The translations under genes were made by a program, and so were the position numbers. Below are positions 12,337 through 25,922 of a stretch of DNA of 64,000 nucleotides, piece by piece. This DNA is from Xestospongia muta (lineage: Eukaryota; Porifera; Demospongiae; Haplosclerida; Petrosiidae): positions 4,841,876 to 4,905,875 of the forward strand of contig OY848918.1 in assembly GCA_963693285.1 (NCBI GenBank). Reading direction: 5' to 3'. The notes beneath the pieces are model-generated. The model worked only from the letters and a program-made list of their open reading frames with translations, was not told the DNA's origin and did not search any database. Numbering within the stretch: position 1 is the first letter of the stretch; every line of letters begins with the position of its first letter.

Positions 12337-14937
12337 ATGGCAGTCTTACTACAGTCTGTATGTTACATCATTATGTTGTTTGTCAACAATATCTTAGGTA
12401 TGACAGTTACTACAATATTGATATAATAATTATATTTTGTCTATCAACCTGAACCTACATCATTATCCACATCGTGCTCTAATTTGCTAAAAGCATTATA
12501 TCATGAAAATTTCTAATGTTTATAGCTGTTCAGTTCATATTTACTCCATCTCCTAACATTGGAGTCTATCAACTAGCACATTACCAATGTTCAGTGGATC
12601 ATCCTAGTGTAAGTATTAGTTGGCTTGTTAATAAAACAAGTTCTACTAACGATGACACTATACAACTTGGTATTGTTACAAATGGAGCAGGATCATCTAG
12701 CTCCAGTCTTACCATACCTGGATACCCTCAATTTAACAGTACAGTAGTGAGATGTAATGCATTTGGATTTGGTGTAATTGATGGTAGTAATTACATCAAT
12801 ACAAGCACAGCTACTCTTACAATACAAGGTAACACAGTCTCTGATATATGTCATTATATCTCCTTTTGTTAGGTAAACTAGCTGCTGTCAAAAACTTGAT
12901 ATGTCATCTACAAAGTCAGTATATAAACTGTTCCTGGTCTCCTCCCTTTTCTCTGGTATCCATACATGTTTATATCATCAATGTTACTTATGGAGGAGAA
13001 CTAGTTACACAGAACACTACATCTTCTACAACATGGCAGTACTGTTACTCTCCAAGTCAATTTGGTATATACATATATACAATTAGTGTAGCTGGTAATA
13101 ATTTAGCTGGACAAGGAGAGATAAGTACTACATTAGTTGTAATACCAGAAGGTAAGTGATGTAGTTATAATCAATCTCTCTTCACTAACTATATATAGAT
13201 GAAATTACTTCTTATAATGTGACTCCTAAAATGTTATCAAATGGTTCTTATTTGATCAGCTGTATTGTAGAGGTACGTTAAAGTTATTTCAGATTCATTT
13301 TCTCTCTTAGACTAAATATTCTATAGAGCCATCATTAATATCTCTCAAACTAACTACCAGTAATGGAACTACATTAATATATACTGGAACAGTTACTGAT
13401 ATTGTTGATAATAAATTTAAGGGGAATATAAATATTGGTACAAATGGTAGACAGAAGTTGACAGCATCTATAATTCTAATATATGACAATAACAAGTTTT
13501 TAATTGATAGCTTACCAGCTACAATAATTTGTAAGTTAATATAATTACTTTATTTGTTATTTATATTTTTTTGTTAGCCACATTTGATGCTCAAAATGGC
13601 AATTTAACAGAGGAGTCTGGACAAGTTTGTTTTACTTGTTATTTTCTTGAGGGTAGTCAATCACAAGGATGTTATATTGAATATAACTCACTTATAACAG
13701 ACTACTACAGTGGTAATATTACCATAGTGAGAACATCAGTAGATGTCAGTACTGCTAGTAAATGTGTGACAGGAATATATACCAGTAACTATAATGTGAC
13801 ATTTTATGATATGGATTATAACAATGTACCATATACTACTGAGTATGCTGTAAAACTGACTAATCAATCTGTCACTGGACTATTTCTTACTGCTAACATT
13901 ATTCCTTCACCTACTTTTATATCAAGTGTATTTTCTTTGTCAACTAATATTATATCATCATCACCATCATCTATACTTGATAATAGTAAGTTATTGTATT
14001 ATTATTATTATATAATTTTATACACTACAACAGTGAAAAGTGATCCACCAGTTACAATTATTAGTAAGTTTATATATAATAACATGATGTAGTGTTATTA
14101 TTATGAATTGTCTTTTATAGTTGCTGCAGTAATTCCAACATTTGTAGTAGTAATTATTATTGTCACTGTGATAATTATAATTAAATTCTTATACAGAGCC
14201 AAGAGAGTAAATTGAACATGCTACAAATAATAAACATGTTTTATTGTCACATATATAGGTAATAGGATACCAGAACAAGACAATGAAGGAATCTCAGAAC
14301 GTTATACTGAGGTCAATATTGCTGGAAATAATTCAGATGAGGTTAATAAAAAAGTGAATCATAATGTAATTCAAGACATTATGATGGCTGTCTCATTAAG
14401 TGTATGACAGATTTTTCTAACATTTTATAGCATTGTATATTGTATTATAGTATTGTATTATATCAATCTTCTATTGCAATCTAAAATATCAATTATCAAA
14501 ATAATTAAGTGGTGTGATAATTAATTAAATTAAATAAATGCAGTTATTGTATGTTTTAAATTCTACCACACATTCAGATCTTAAGAACTACTCGATCTAA
14601 TCAGAATAACTATACTGATGTGATTCCATTACCTAATGGTCCTATTGCTCCTCCTACTCTCCATTCTACAGTATCATATAGTACAATAGTACATGAGACA
14701 CCAATAATGCAACAATACAGTTTAGTACATCTGTATTCAATAAATGGACCATCTGGTGAGGAATATCCCAGATCTAGTCATAATGTACATACTAGTACAC
14801 AACTTTATGATAGTACTCAACATCCTCATTCTCATACTTCAACACCTATTCCACCTATGTATTCTACACTACCTGCTAATGGTGACATGACAAATTGTAT
14901 ATCATCATCTGACAGTCAGTACTCTACTTTGCTTTAA
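12337..14937 (+). CDS. Receptor copy B: Ig / FN3 / Cys-rich ectodomain / TM / YxxL tail, no death domain
   Basis: Exons: 12337-12397, 12526-12828, 12873-13151, 13199-13272, 13311-13530, 13578-13985, 14034-14063, 14121-14206, (14259-14341), 14578-14937. Exon 1 is a signal peptide (MAVLLQSVCYIIMLFVNN). Exon 2 is an Ig-like domain with YQC, SWLV and VRC. Exon 3 is FN3 (CSWSPP, TISVAGNN). Exons 4-6 are the Cys-rich ectodomain and stalk; exon 8 is the TM helix. Relative to E, one A is missing at the exon 8 donor. Splicing to exon 9 therefore shifts frame and stops at 14357, whereas skipping exon 9 joins exon 8 in frame to exon 10, giving 606 aa. The tail has VSYSTI, QYSLV, MYSTL and SQYSTLL followed by a stop. 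No death-domain exon follows. It may be functional through exon 9 skipping or may be decaying. Confidence 0.75.
14533..14538 (+). promoter_or_regulatory. Poly(A) signal between exons 9 and 10 of copy B
   Basis: AATAAA sits 40 bp before the exon 10 acceptor, the position conserved in the family. Confidence 0.5.
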
Positions 14938-16670
14938 AAAAACAAGTGATAAATCAGCTATTAAGAAGACAACAACAGGTCAGTTAACTTTACTCTATAG
15001 TAAATATTGTATATTGTTACAGGGTGTGTTGGTGGGTGTTATTGTTTTACTATAATTATATGTTTTTCTACGTTTCATTTATTTTTTAGATTTTTTAGCC
15101 AAAAAATATCACTGTCAAAGGCAATAATAACATAAAAGTTTACAATAACACAACATTGGGTGCCAGCTGTGTCAGCTTGAATTTAACAGCTAATAGCAAT
15201 ACAAATTCACTAACTGTATTATTATAGTATTTGTGTGCATATTACTTTATGTATACTACATGTCAATTAAGGTGTGTATATCAATTAATTTTATTGGCGT
15301 TGTTCTTGTTGTCACCTTAAATTTTCCTCTTTACGACATCACAGGTTTGTATGATATACCTTCATACAAATTATTACAATACAAATATTTAACAAAAGGT
15401 CAACAAGTAATGGCTGTTGAACTCACGACAATCCAAACAAAATCCCATTATGCTCTTTGATTGGTATAACAATATTAGCTCTAATGAGGTGTACAACTTA
15501 ATGATGTCCAAATTAATTTTGTTTGTTTCGGTTGAACAATCATTGTCTACTAACAGTCATAACCATTCTTAGAGTTAGTCACTTATGATGTGTAGGGATA
15601 ATTATAACAATCCACAGACTAACATGGCAGCTTGGAGACACTTAATTACCTTGGTAGATACTTATCTATTACCATCCATTTATGAGCTTTAGCCATATTA
15701 ATGAAATATTCATTAAAGGAATTCAATACTGTAATCACACCTTGTGTAAGCTAGATATCACTTCCAGCTGCTGGATACATTTACTCTAATTCACAAATAT
15801 AGGAATATTATAAAATTTGACATCTTTAGAAAAGAGATGAGACATAATTCTTAGGACATGTTTTGGGCTTGCAGTTGCATTAGTTTTGATTATATATTAT
15901 ACATGTTTTATCTTCCAGACAACAAATGGTAACAAGTGTATGTTCTTACTACAAGAGGCTGATTACAGCCAATACAAGTAGTGACTAGTTATTAGGGCAG
16001 GTCAGACTTTGCTAGGGATATAATTGAAAAGAATGAACACTTGAGTTTATGTAAACATGTTATTCATATAATGAATCTGGCCCACCCATATGAGGCACAC
16101 AACACCCAATTTAATGTAATTATACATTGTATGTTATCATTTTTCTCATATAGCCCTGTTTACTATGGATATATTTATACACTGGAGATACAAAATTTAG
16201 TATCCTTTGTCCTGGTACTTTACTTTTAAGTACTGGTGGGTAACATTGCTTCACACAAACAACTTTTGTTGTTACATTTTACCATAGAATAAAACAATGA
16301 AAACAAAACATAACCAGGTAGTTAACACACAGTCAAAAATGATCATAGGATAGCCTGACACATATACTTTTTTGTGCCAGCCAATAAACACGTACAAGTA
16401 TAGTGTATATAGTGACTGTCACATGGTTGTTTTAAGCTACAATGGGAAATCCCCAATTATGTTAAAAATAACATGCTTTCATTCTTGGAAACTTGGTCAA
16501 AGACTGTCTATAGTAACAGAAACATTAATACTGTAACAACACGTAAATTTAGTTTTTACTACTTGTATAACTTCAATGGTGAATTTTAGAATGGTGAGTA
16601 TATAATTGTTAATGGCAATTAGACTCTCTGCATTGTAAGTATAACACATTGATATTATATGGACAGTTCA
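14938..16670. repeat. Downstream flank of B, duplicated downstream of E
   Basis: Near-identical to 45234-46430, with E lacking about 550 bp (15674-16223). No gene supported. The death-domain exon that follows exon 10 in A, C and F is absent here. The open stretch at 15233-15460 is only partly kept in E (45526-45774) with altered frames, so I do not call it a gene. Confidence 0.7.
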
Positions 16671-17581
16671 TATATACTATTATTGACCTTGATGTACTGT
16701 ATTACAAAGACAGTACTTTAACAACTTAACATGACCTTTACACTCTCTTTTTATCAAATTACTATTTCATATTTACACCTTGTATGTTTGTTTATATAAC
16801 CTCTATGCAATTTTAAATTTAAAATTTCTGCAAGTTAATATACTCTGTGACCAGAAGTAAACAATATAATATAATTATTATATTGGTTAGTTTAATTGAC
16901 AGTGCATCTGATAACTACTAAAAGTAATGTAATGTGAAAGATAATAGACGCAAATGTGTCTATTATTTTCTATTAATCGAACAAAACATTTAGAGTACAC
17001 ACTGCCAAGGGGAATATAATATACTACTGGGAATAGATAATATTACTATATTTAACATTGAGAGTACATCAGATGCTATATACATTCCAAACTAGGTCAT
17101 AATAAGAACACACCTAATTTTTAATATAATTACTAGTCATAATAAATATAAACATAGCATAGTACACATAACATTGTTGAATGTCAAACAAAGAAGTAAT
17201 TGCTTTAAATAAATATTGAGTATAATATTTGTCTTCTATAACACGTTTTTGTTTCTTTATGTTAGACAATTTGTAGACTCTCTTGGTTGTATCTGAATAT
17301 ACCATTGTTACTTCCTGACAATAGTCAATCCCTTATTTAGTCATCACACACCCTAAAAGAACAAAGGTACATGTACAAAGTTATATTAGGAGGGATGAAT
17401 AGGATCCTCCCTCTGTTTCATTTCAATGAAATCCTTGTTGTATTCAGATGAAATTGTACTTGTACTGGCCAGAATAATGAATAACAGCCAATGTATGTAC
17501 TTATTCTGGTAGCATATATAGCATGTACTAGTACATACAGTAAAAACTTCAGGCCAAATAAATACCAAAACATGTCCTCAC
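16671..17581. other. AT-rich intergenic sequence
   Basis: No gene recognised. It may hold the 3' end of the minus-strand dioxygenase relic (an open frame around 17386-17568), but that peptide has no recognisable family motif. Confidence 0.3.
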
Positions 17582-17928
17582 CTCTCTCCAAATCATATTG
17601 GTCATAAAAAGTTATATTGTTACTCTCATTATTAGAACAGGCACCAACAAAATACAAGAGACTAGTATAAGCCTGATTATGGTACCTTTTTAATAAACAC
17701 TCATTAGTATTAGAACGAGCAGTATCAGCAAAATAGTTTACAACACAAGCTCTTCTTGGTCTGCCTGATCTGTAGTAGTTAGTACATATTATTATCATTT
17801 AGTAGATGTAGTACTACCTTGTTAGCATATGAACCATGTACCATAAGAGGATGATGAAAACTAACATGTCCTCTCTTTAAACCAGATGGAACAGGTTTGA
17901 ACTGAGATAACTCATCATCAGTTAATAT
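17582..17928 (-). pseudogene. Phytanoyl-CoA dioxygenase (PhyH)-like gene relic, C-terminal part
   Basis: Two minus-strand exons are visible. 17928-17818 encodes a segment with [20 protein letters not shown]. 17769-17582 encodes SGRPRRACVVNYFAD, TARSNTN and on to DLERG, ending at GAG|GTGAGG. This resembles the C-terminal half of the PhyH fold of Fe(II)/2-oxoglutarate oxygenases, where the second metal-binding His and the following Arg lie. The join across the short intron is out of frame by one base under the obvious donor and acceptor, and no upstream exon with the HxD motif was found in the window, so it is probably a relic. It is unrelated to the receptor array. Confidence 0.6.
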
Positions 17929-20900
17929 CTAATATTAGATAGTATGGTCTATTAATAGTATTGTGTACTATATATAGTATCATACTTGTTGCATTACAAA
18001 GAGTACATAGATATAATAAAATTATTTTCACATTGTTAAGGAGATTAACTAAATTTACACAAAGTGTGAATACAGTATTGACCTTTATATTGTACATTTA
18101 CTATAACATTGTCATATCTATGTTAGTTGTGGAACTACATTATATACTGGATATTCATTACTTGTATTAACAGTAATATTTTCATACCCAGTATGAAGTA
18201 ACAAAATCTTCCATATCCTTACATTAAATACTCACATCATCAAATTATATTAAAGGTAACTAGTGACATTCATAATACAGGTATTGTACTCTATCCAATT
18301 TAAACTTAACCCTTTACCTAATGTTTTATCTTAGGTCTTTAGTTCTTTTACTATACTTATGTAAAAAAAATTCAAATTCTTTTTTTCTTCTAGATTAGAG
18401 TAAAACTTTTAGTTTTAGTTAAGTAAAATAACACCTTGGGCAAATCAAAACAAGCTAGTAATATTAATGAAAACATTAAATCATATTATATAGTCTTTCT
18501 TGAAGGAGTATTGCAGTAAACGATGCAATAAACACTCCCAGTTTTATTTGATGGCAGTATGTGTAGTTACATGTAGTTACAGTTAGTGGTACCTAGTGAT
18601 AGCTATATGTATAAACCAAATTTTTTTATAAGGAGATCTTGATACATCGTTAGGGTTTGTAGGTAAAAGTAATGAACAATAAGGTCAACAATAATCAAAA
18701 TGAAATAACTTTAGAAAAATATTTAGTTATATTTTTTGGTTTGGGTAACAAAATCTTTAATTTCAGTTTCAATAGTACTATTATTAGGTAGTAATTTTAG
18801 TTTAGTTTTAATTAGTATATTAAAATGTTTTATTCCTTACTAAAATATATTTTAGTTTTATAGTTTTGGTATACCAAAACAACACTTATGCCGACAATGT
18901 TGGTATTAAACAATTTTTAAATTATCAGTACATGACAACACCAATTATTAAATGAAAATGGGGTTAGAGCAAGTGTCATGAATATAGAGGATGTACTCAT
19001 TATTTTGAGAGGCTACACTGTATATTATGGTAGTCTCATTTGTGTATACACAATGATACTTTCAATATCTTATTCTAATGCTGATTTCCAATGTCTTCAT
19101 TCTCTAGTGATAAGTTACTATTATCATTGTTCTTGTTCATTTCTATTTTTATAGGTACATAAAACCCTTACTAATTGATGTAAAAATGGGAGTAGACAAT
19201 AAAGAATATCCCTAATGATTGTTTTATTTGTTTAGGTATTTCTGATCATAACATTATTAATTCCTCTTGTCCTTTCACTATTATCCACTAGCATTTTCTA
19301 GATAGTAATTACTCTATTTCATGCACTCTCATATAAATTCATGTACATATATAATAAGATATTTTAGAACATTCAGTTCAGTTATTATAAATAATTTTCA
19401 AGCTCACTTCCTAAAGGTAAAGATGATAATTCATTATTATATACTATAACATTCGTTATAATATAATATTACTTATTATATTATCAATACATTGTATGAG
19501 TTAGTACACATTATTTATACAACACAGAACTTTGAATTAAAAAATGTTATATGTATATTAATTAATAAATGTGAGAATTCAAAACTCTGTGGTATAGTAT
19601 TATCAACTACACTATTTGCTTTATTAGATTGTTGTGTTCTATACTAACAATCACTGATTGATGACAAACAAGTGACCCATAAAAGCAACAATTTTGATTT
19701 TAGAAAAAATGTTTTAGCTGTTTCAGTTTCAATATGATCACACTGTACACTTATATATTATACAGCTGGTATATTACCAACAGACATACTAGGGTAATAT
19801 ATTAAACAATTTTCCCTTAAAAGCTAATGAATTACTAACCCACAAGACGCTCCTATTCTACTACCACATCCACTATACTGGTTATGTGTTCTGGTATCAT
19901 CCTACTATGCCTATGTTAACTGGTTCATAGTATTCAGTTGAGGATATTATTAAACTTGAGAAAGTTAATATGATTTATAATGTGGTATATAGTAGAGGTT
20001 TATGAAATCAAACTAGTTTGTTATTGTCATTATATTTGTAATTATATTGTTCTAATTCCACATAATAATATAGTCCAAATAAGGTAATAATAATGTAAGT
20101 ATGGTACCTTTGTATATAGTACACAATATAATGTACTAATAGACTCAATACTGCTGTTATATAATATTACTTTATATTAATGTAATAAAGTATATATAAC
20201 TTTTGGGATTGTGTTGATAATAAGTTATTGTATACAGGGTCATCAGTTTAGTGAGTTTTAATATAATGTAGTGAGTTGATTTAGGCTATAATCTCAATCT
20301 GGAATTATCGTTGAAATGTCATTATTCTACGGAACTACTGGTAAACATCTGTATTGTAAACACCTGTGTTGTGAACATCTGTGTCATACCAGCCTTAAAT
20401 CAGGTGTATAAGTTAATATCATTACATCTAGTCCATATCCAGCATTACATGAATAATATCAGTAAACAGTACTTGTGTTTAGATGTAGTAATCACTTCTC
20501 CCTATTGTGAATTGATTTACTTAAAATTATTGTTAATTCAAATACATTATACTACAGAAACATTTATCTATTAGTCCTATGGGATATACCTTGCACTATT
20601 AAGTGCTCTCATTAATCACATATACTGATCTTTGTATGTTTGCCAGTGTAAAAATCTGGCTATATTGTATTTAATCTGAAGATCTTTATTATAATACTAA
20701 CTTTTGTAACAAATAATGTTATACTTGTGTTACATGAGTTAGAGTTAACATGACACATATTACTTGAGAATTTATATGACTAATAATCACTTAAACAAAT
20801 TTTGGATAGCAGTATCTCTACATCATAGGTTATACTGTCATATCATATTAAAGTTAGCATTTAGTCAGTTATTGATAGCTAATATTATTTATTTGTTGGC

Positions 20901-21865
20901 TGATTTGTATAAAGAAACTCTTGGAAAGGGAAATAAGACTTACCATTTATTACCAATATTGTATGTAAACCCATAGAATTCATTGGGTGAAAAACTAACC
21001 CACTTGTGACAATGTTCATCAGCTACTTGTCTTTCATTGATTCCTCAAGTGAGATCAAAATGAATCATCGTTTTATAGTATTGCTACTTGTTTGAATGAA
21101 TAAACAACATCTACATGACAGAAATATTAATATTACCTTTATATTCTTTCACAATCTAAATTTGATGATTGTCTGATACTTGAACTACAAAGATACTTGT
21201 ATTGTTCAAGAATAGATATTCACTTTTCTAGGGTATGGTTACTATTTTCTACTACAATTTGCTATATTGTTATATGTCCACTTTATATTGTTTCATATTA
21301 TGTACAAAAATGTCATATTGTGTGTCCTATTTTTAAGTGGAAATAGTTCAGTTACTGTGTATTACGATATGATGTTTGTTTATTTAGGTATGTATATGAT
21401 TTGACTAATAATACTAGTGTAATTATTCAATTTGTAACTATATCATAGATTATAACTACTATCAACTACTTCTGTTACTTTTGACATTAATAATAATGTT
21501 ACTATATATAGTATAATCTAGTATCAATAAAGTAGTTATATCATTGTGTAATATTACCATTAGTAATCAATTATGCATTATAATAATAATAATAAGTGTG
21601 TGTATCTATGTCAAATAAATTACCTAACATGGAATTTATTTGGTAGACATTGTCTATCACTACCAAATTACAATGGAATTGCTTGTATTATTGTGTAGAG
21701 CCTTGCCGACTAATTAGTGTACGTGTTAGTATATGACAAGTAATACATGATATCTCAGCATAAACAATAACTGTGTGTGTATTATTTTTATCACATCATA
21801 TGCAGCACATGTGTTCATCTCTAGTTCAGTGGTAGGTAGTGTATTAGTGATCATATTAACATTCT
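17929..21865. repeat. AT-rich intergenic region with dispersed repeats
   Basis: No gene supported. A T-rich segment at about 18390-18890 (TTTTAGTTTTAGTTAAG, ACATGTAGTTACA, TTTTGGTATACCAAA) is related to 8150-8350, 40090-40500, 49610-49990 and 60160-60470, so it is an old dispersed repeat. A short triplication of GTAAACATCTGTATT-like 15-mers lies at 20339-20384, with a relative near 46613-46670. Confidence 0.5.
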
Positions 21866-23359
21866 AGTATTGTGTGACATGAATATATACCAGTAACTAT
21901 AATGTGACATTTTATGATATGGATTATAACAATGTACCATATACTACTGAGTATGCTGTAAAACTGACTAATCAATTAGTCACTGGACTATCTCCTACTA
22001 CTACCATTACTATTGTCTCCACAATATATGTACTTTTTTCATCAACTAATATTATATCATCATTATCTCCATCACCTACACTACATACAAATAATAGTAA
22101 GTTATTATATTATTACAATCATTACATTAATTTATATACTGCAACAGTGGAAGGTGATTCATCTGTAACAACTATTGGTAAGTTTATACATAATATAATG
22201 TAGTGTTATTATTGTGAATTATCTTTTATAGTTGCTATAGTATCCCATCATCTGCATTTGTATTAATAATTAGTATTGTCATTGTGATAGTTATGTCTAT
22301 AGCCCTATTCAGAGACAAGAGAGGTAATTTATATACATTAATTATATTAAACAAGTTATATTGTCACATATTGGGTAATAGGACACTGGCACAAAACAAC
22401 GAAAGTATTGATAATAATTCTGAGGTTAATAAGAGTGACAGTTAATGATTCTGCTCTATTATAATATGGACATTGTCCAAAATTTAAATAGTACTATGAT
22501 GTGTCTCATTATATGACAGACTACCCAGCAGTTATTTATCATTGATAATGAACTACTTATGTAATCAATTCATATGCTCTCTATTGTTGAATATCAATTA
22601 TTAAAGTAATTGTGGAATGATTATTTTGTTAATAAATAGTGCATGCTGTAATTTCTATTACGCATTTAGATATTAACAACTACTTAGAACAACTATATTG
22701 ATATCAATCAATTAACTAATAGTCTAATTGCTCCTCCTAATCTCCATTCCACTGTATCATTTACTACAATAGTACATGAGACTCCAATAGTGGAACAATA
22801 TAGTTTAATACAACAATATTCTAAAAATAGCTCATCTAATGAGGAATATACTAAACTTAATCATAATGTACATGCTAGTACCTAGCTTTATGATCGTACT
22901 CAACATCCTCATTCTCATACTTCAACACCTATTCCACCTATGTATTCTACACTACCTACTAATGGTAACATGACAAGTCATATATCATCACCTGACAGTC
23001 AGTACTCTACTTTGTCTAATAAAACAAGTGATAAATTAACTATTAAGAAGACAACAGGTCAGTAAACTTTACTATATAGTAGATATTATATTATATTTAT
23101 TATATTAGAGTTAACTCATAAAGATCTAGTTACTTATGTTGCTCCACATGTAACTACAAAATTACGAGAGATAGGTACTGCCCTAGTACTAACTCCACCT
23201 GAACTAGATGACATTGAAGAGAACCATCAAGGTATTACTGGTATGTTCCAACTCTGATATGAGACTAAGAGACATCCATATACATGGGACATATTGTTAA
23301 TGATATTGAGGTCACCAGCTGTAAATGAAGCTGAACTTGCTAACCAACTAACTCAGTGA
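21866..23359 (+). pseudogene. Receptor copy C: 5'-truncated, decayed member with death-domain exon
   Basis: Family homology starts abruptly inside exon 6 (TSNYNVTFYDMDYNN) with no Ig, FN3 or first exons upstream. Recognisable parts are exon 6 to 22096, exon 7 22148-22177, the TM exon from 22232, exon 9 near 22374-22440, exon 10 from 22670 and exon 11 from 23109. Damage includes a frameshift in the TM exon, loss of the exon 9 acceptor AG, an in-frame TAG six codons into exon 10, another TAG in the tail (near 22884) and a TGA replacing the death-domain Trp codon (23255-23257). It is closest to copy A, including downstream flanks. Confidence 0.9.
22631..22636 (+). promoter_or_regulatory. Conserved AATAAA before the tail exon of copy C
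   Basis: Same position as in the other copies, about 34 bp upstream of the exon 10 acceptor; presumably nonfunctional in this pseudogene. Confidence 0.4.
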
Positions 23360-25650
23360 CTGTATGTGTTTTACTATGTATGTTTTTTCACTTCTACACA
23401 GGGTTTATTGTTTTTAAAAGTTTTGTAAAAAATATATATTTTGTCACTGTAAAGATTATGATACATTGTTGACAATATTAAGATCACCTGACTGCTGGCT
23501 TTTAATTTGTAGTCTTTATATACACTATATGTAATATTTTTGTACATGTGTGTAAATTACTTTGTGTGAATGCATGTTTGTTAAAATGTTTATAGGTCAT
23601 CCTCAATTTGTTCTTGATTTGTCCTGTGATAATTCTTGTCTTTCCCTTTGACAATATCATTGTATTATAATTTATCAAGAAGAAATTAATTATATATTTT
23701 TTTGCAGCTTATATCTGTATGTACTATAAATCTTTCTTAGAAATGATAGTTGGTTATACATAATTATGTTAACAAATACACGTTGAACTAACACAATATA
23801 TGCATATAGTTAGTAGAAGAAGCACACTAACGTTTGTATACTCCTTTGTAAAGGAATTAGAATTACAAATATAACAGCAGTTATCTAAAAGGTATCATTA
23901 GTTGAATATATGACCTTGTTATGTTCTCTATTGATATAATTTGTTAGTCCCAATACTTACAATAATTTATTAATGTCTAAATACATGATTGTTGTTCTGA
24001 TTATTTATACGTTGTATACCCACCATGATTATACCATGAAAGGTAGCCATTAACAGATTGAAAAATTTAAATGGTTTGTTTACAATAACAATAAATGTAT
24101 TTTGTTGGTATAGAGAGTCGCTGTCAGATTTCCAGAAATTTAAATAACAATTGTGAGGGCCAAATTCGCTGTAGAATATCCTATACCAAAATTGTATTCA
24201 ATGGTGAATTACATGTTTACAAAAACTCTAATAACTAGTGTGCTTAGGAGAACCTTTGCTCACAATATGCAGCTGAATCATAAACATATGGCTTGATTAC
24301 CGGTATGTCATAAGTGCCTAGTCAGCAATAAATAAAGACAAGCAATTCTAATTAGACACTCACTTTCTTACTTTGTGAATGTTGTACTGTAGGAAGTGAC
24401 ATAGTCTCTAACATTTAAAAGATACATAAAGTATGATGATAATACAAGAGGTTCGATGTGGAATGACATATATAATTGTATATATTACTATATTACATAC
24501 TGCCAGTACACATTAGTACATACTACTAGTATAGTAATAGATGCCATATACTACTAGGACATACTAGTACATACAATTAGTACATAACAATGTATTACAT
24601 ATTACCAATACATACTATTATGCTACGTACATATATATATATATATATAAAGATATATATATATATATATATACTGTGGTTACATGTTGGTTACATATAA
24701 TGTATATGTTGAGACATATCTGTTCAAAATAGATAAGTAACAATAGTAAGTCTGTCCAAAACTGTGCAACACTACCATTTCATTAAGATATCATAATATG
24801 AGTGTCTAGTCTATAGCAAGAGGCATATCAGCTTGAGAGTTACTATTTTATATGTTAGTTGACAGGCTATATGATTGTGACAAGCAAGTCATCTTACACT
24901 AGATCTAGATTGATGATACATGTAAGTTACCATAGATATGGGAACCATAGTGGACCTATGTCCACCCTCCAGCCAATTATTGTTGAGTACACATACAAAC
25001 TATAACATTAACAATCGACATATCTAATGAAACAGTGGAAGAATTAATGCTCTACAATGGCTCCTTGAAAGAAACCAGCAACTTCTTTCAATTGTTCTGC
25101 TGTGGCCACTCCTCAAAGTAATCATTGGTAGTGGTCAATGATGCACATCTGGAGGTATTGTGATCATTATTCTATAAAACACCTGTACCATATCAGTTCC
25201 TTTGAATTGGACCAGCCTTAAACAGGTGTTCAACTATTAGTTCTTGGAGACATACCCTACACTATTGACTTACAATTTGAGTGCTTTTGTTAATCACATA
25301 TGACCAATTTATCTATGTTTTCCAATGTAAAACTGGTTATACAGTATTTAATACAAAGATATTTATTGCAATACTACCTTTTGTAACAAATAATATTATA
25401 CTTATATTACATATGATAATGACTTAAACTTAAATATTTATATGACGAATAAAGCACTTTTTATTTGTATCAAAGAAAAATAAATAAATTAATGATAGCA
25501 GTAACTACAGCATAGGTTATACTGTTAGTGATGACTACTGGAGAATCATAATTGATATACAAAGGAAGCAGATTTAATTTAAAGTTATCATTTAGTGTCT
25601 TCCAGTTATCACTAACATGTATTTTTTTAATTAATTTATAAAAATGGTAG
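23360..25650. repeat. Downstream flank of C, duplicated downstream of A
   Basis: Noncoding; realigns with 2350-5470. Contains a TACTAG-rich cluster (24480-24630) and an AT dinucleotide run (24638-24672). No gene supported. Confidence 0.7.
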
Positions 25651-25861
25651 ATATAATATTCTTGTCAAAGCTAGTGCTAATACAATTGAACCAATCAAAT
25701 AGATATGTTTAATCAATAATTGTATTTGTCAGACAGATAAATGACAGAGAGTACATATCATATGATAATATACATCAAAAAACGTTGAGTTAACCCATAT
25801 TATAGTACTATAATATAAAAGTGTCGTTTCAATAATAATTATGTTCATAAAGTTTGAATAG

Positions 25862-25922
25862 AATATGTTACAGTTGTCATTTTATAAGAGGAGCTATTGT
25901 TAAAGGTTGTCTTATTTCATTA
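25862..25922 (+). pseudogene. Short relic of copy D-type ectodomain exon 6
   Basis: About 60 bp match 37876-37934 of gene D almost exactly, covering the CysHisPheIleArgGlyAla-Lys-Gly-Cys segment. Both sides are unrelated intergenic DNA. It shows a second D-type gene once existed here, or that a fragment was copied. Confidence 0.75.

Noticed and set aside
12901..13086. Plus-strand alternative frame inside the FN3 exon (also 43201-43386)
   Set aside because: Out of frame with the FN3 coding sequence; a shadow of the real exon.
15233..15460. Hydrophobic open frame downstream of B, partly present downstream of E
   Set aside because: Frame and start are not conserved between the two near-identical copies.
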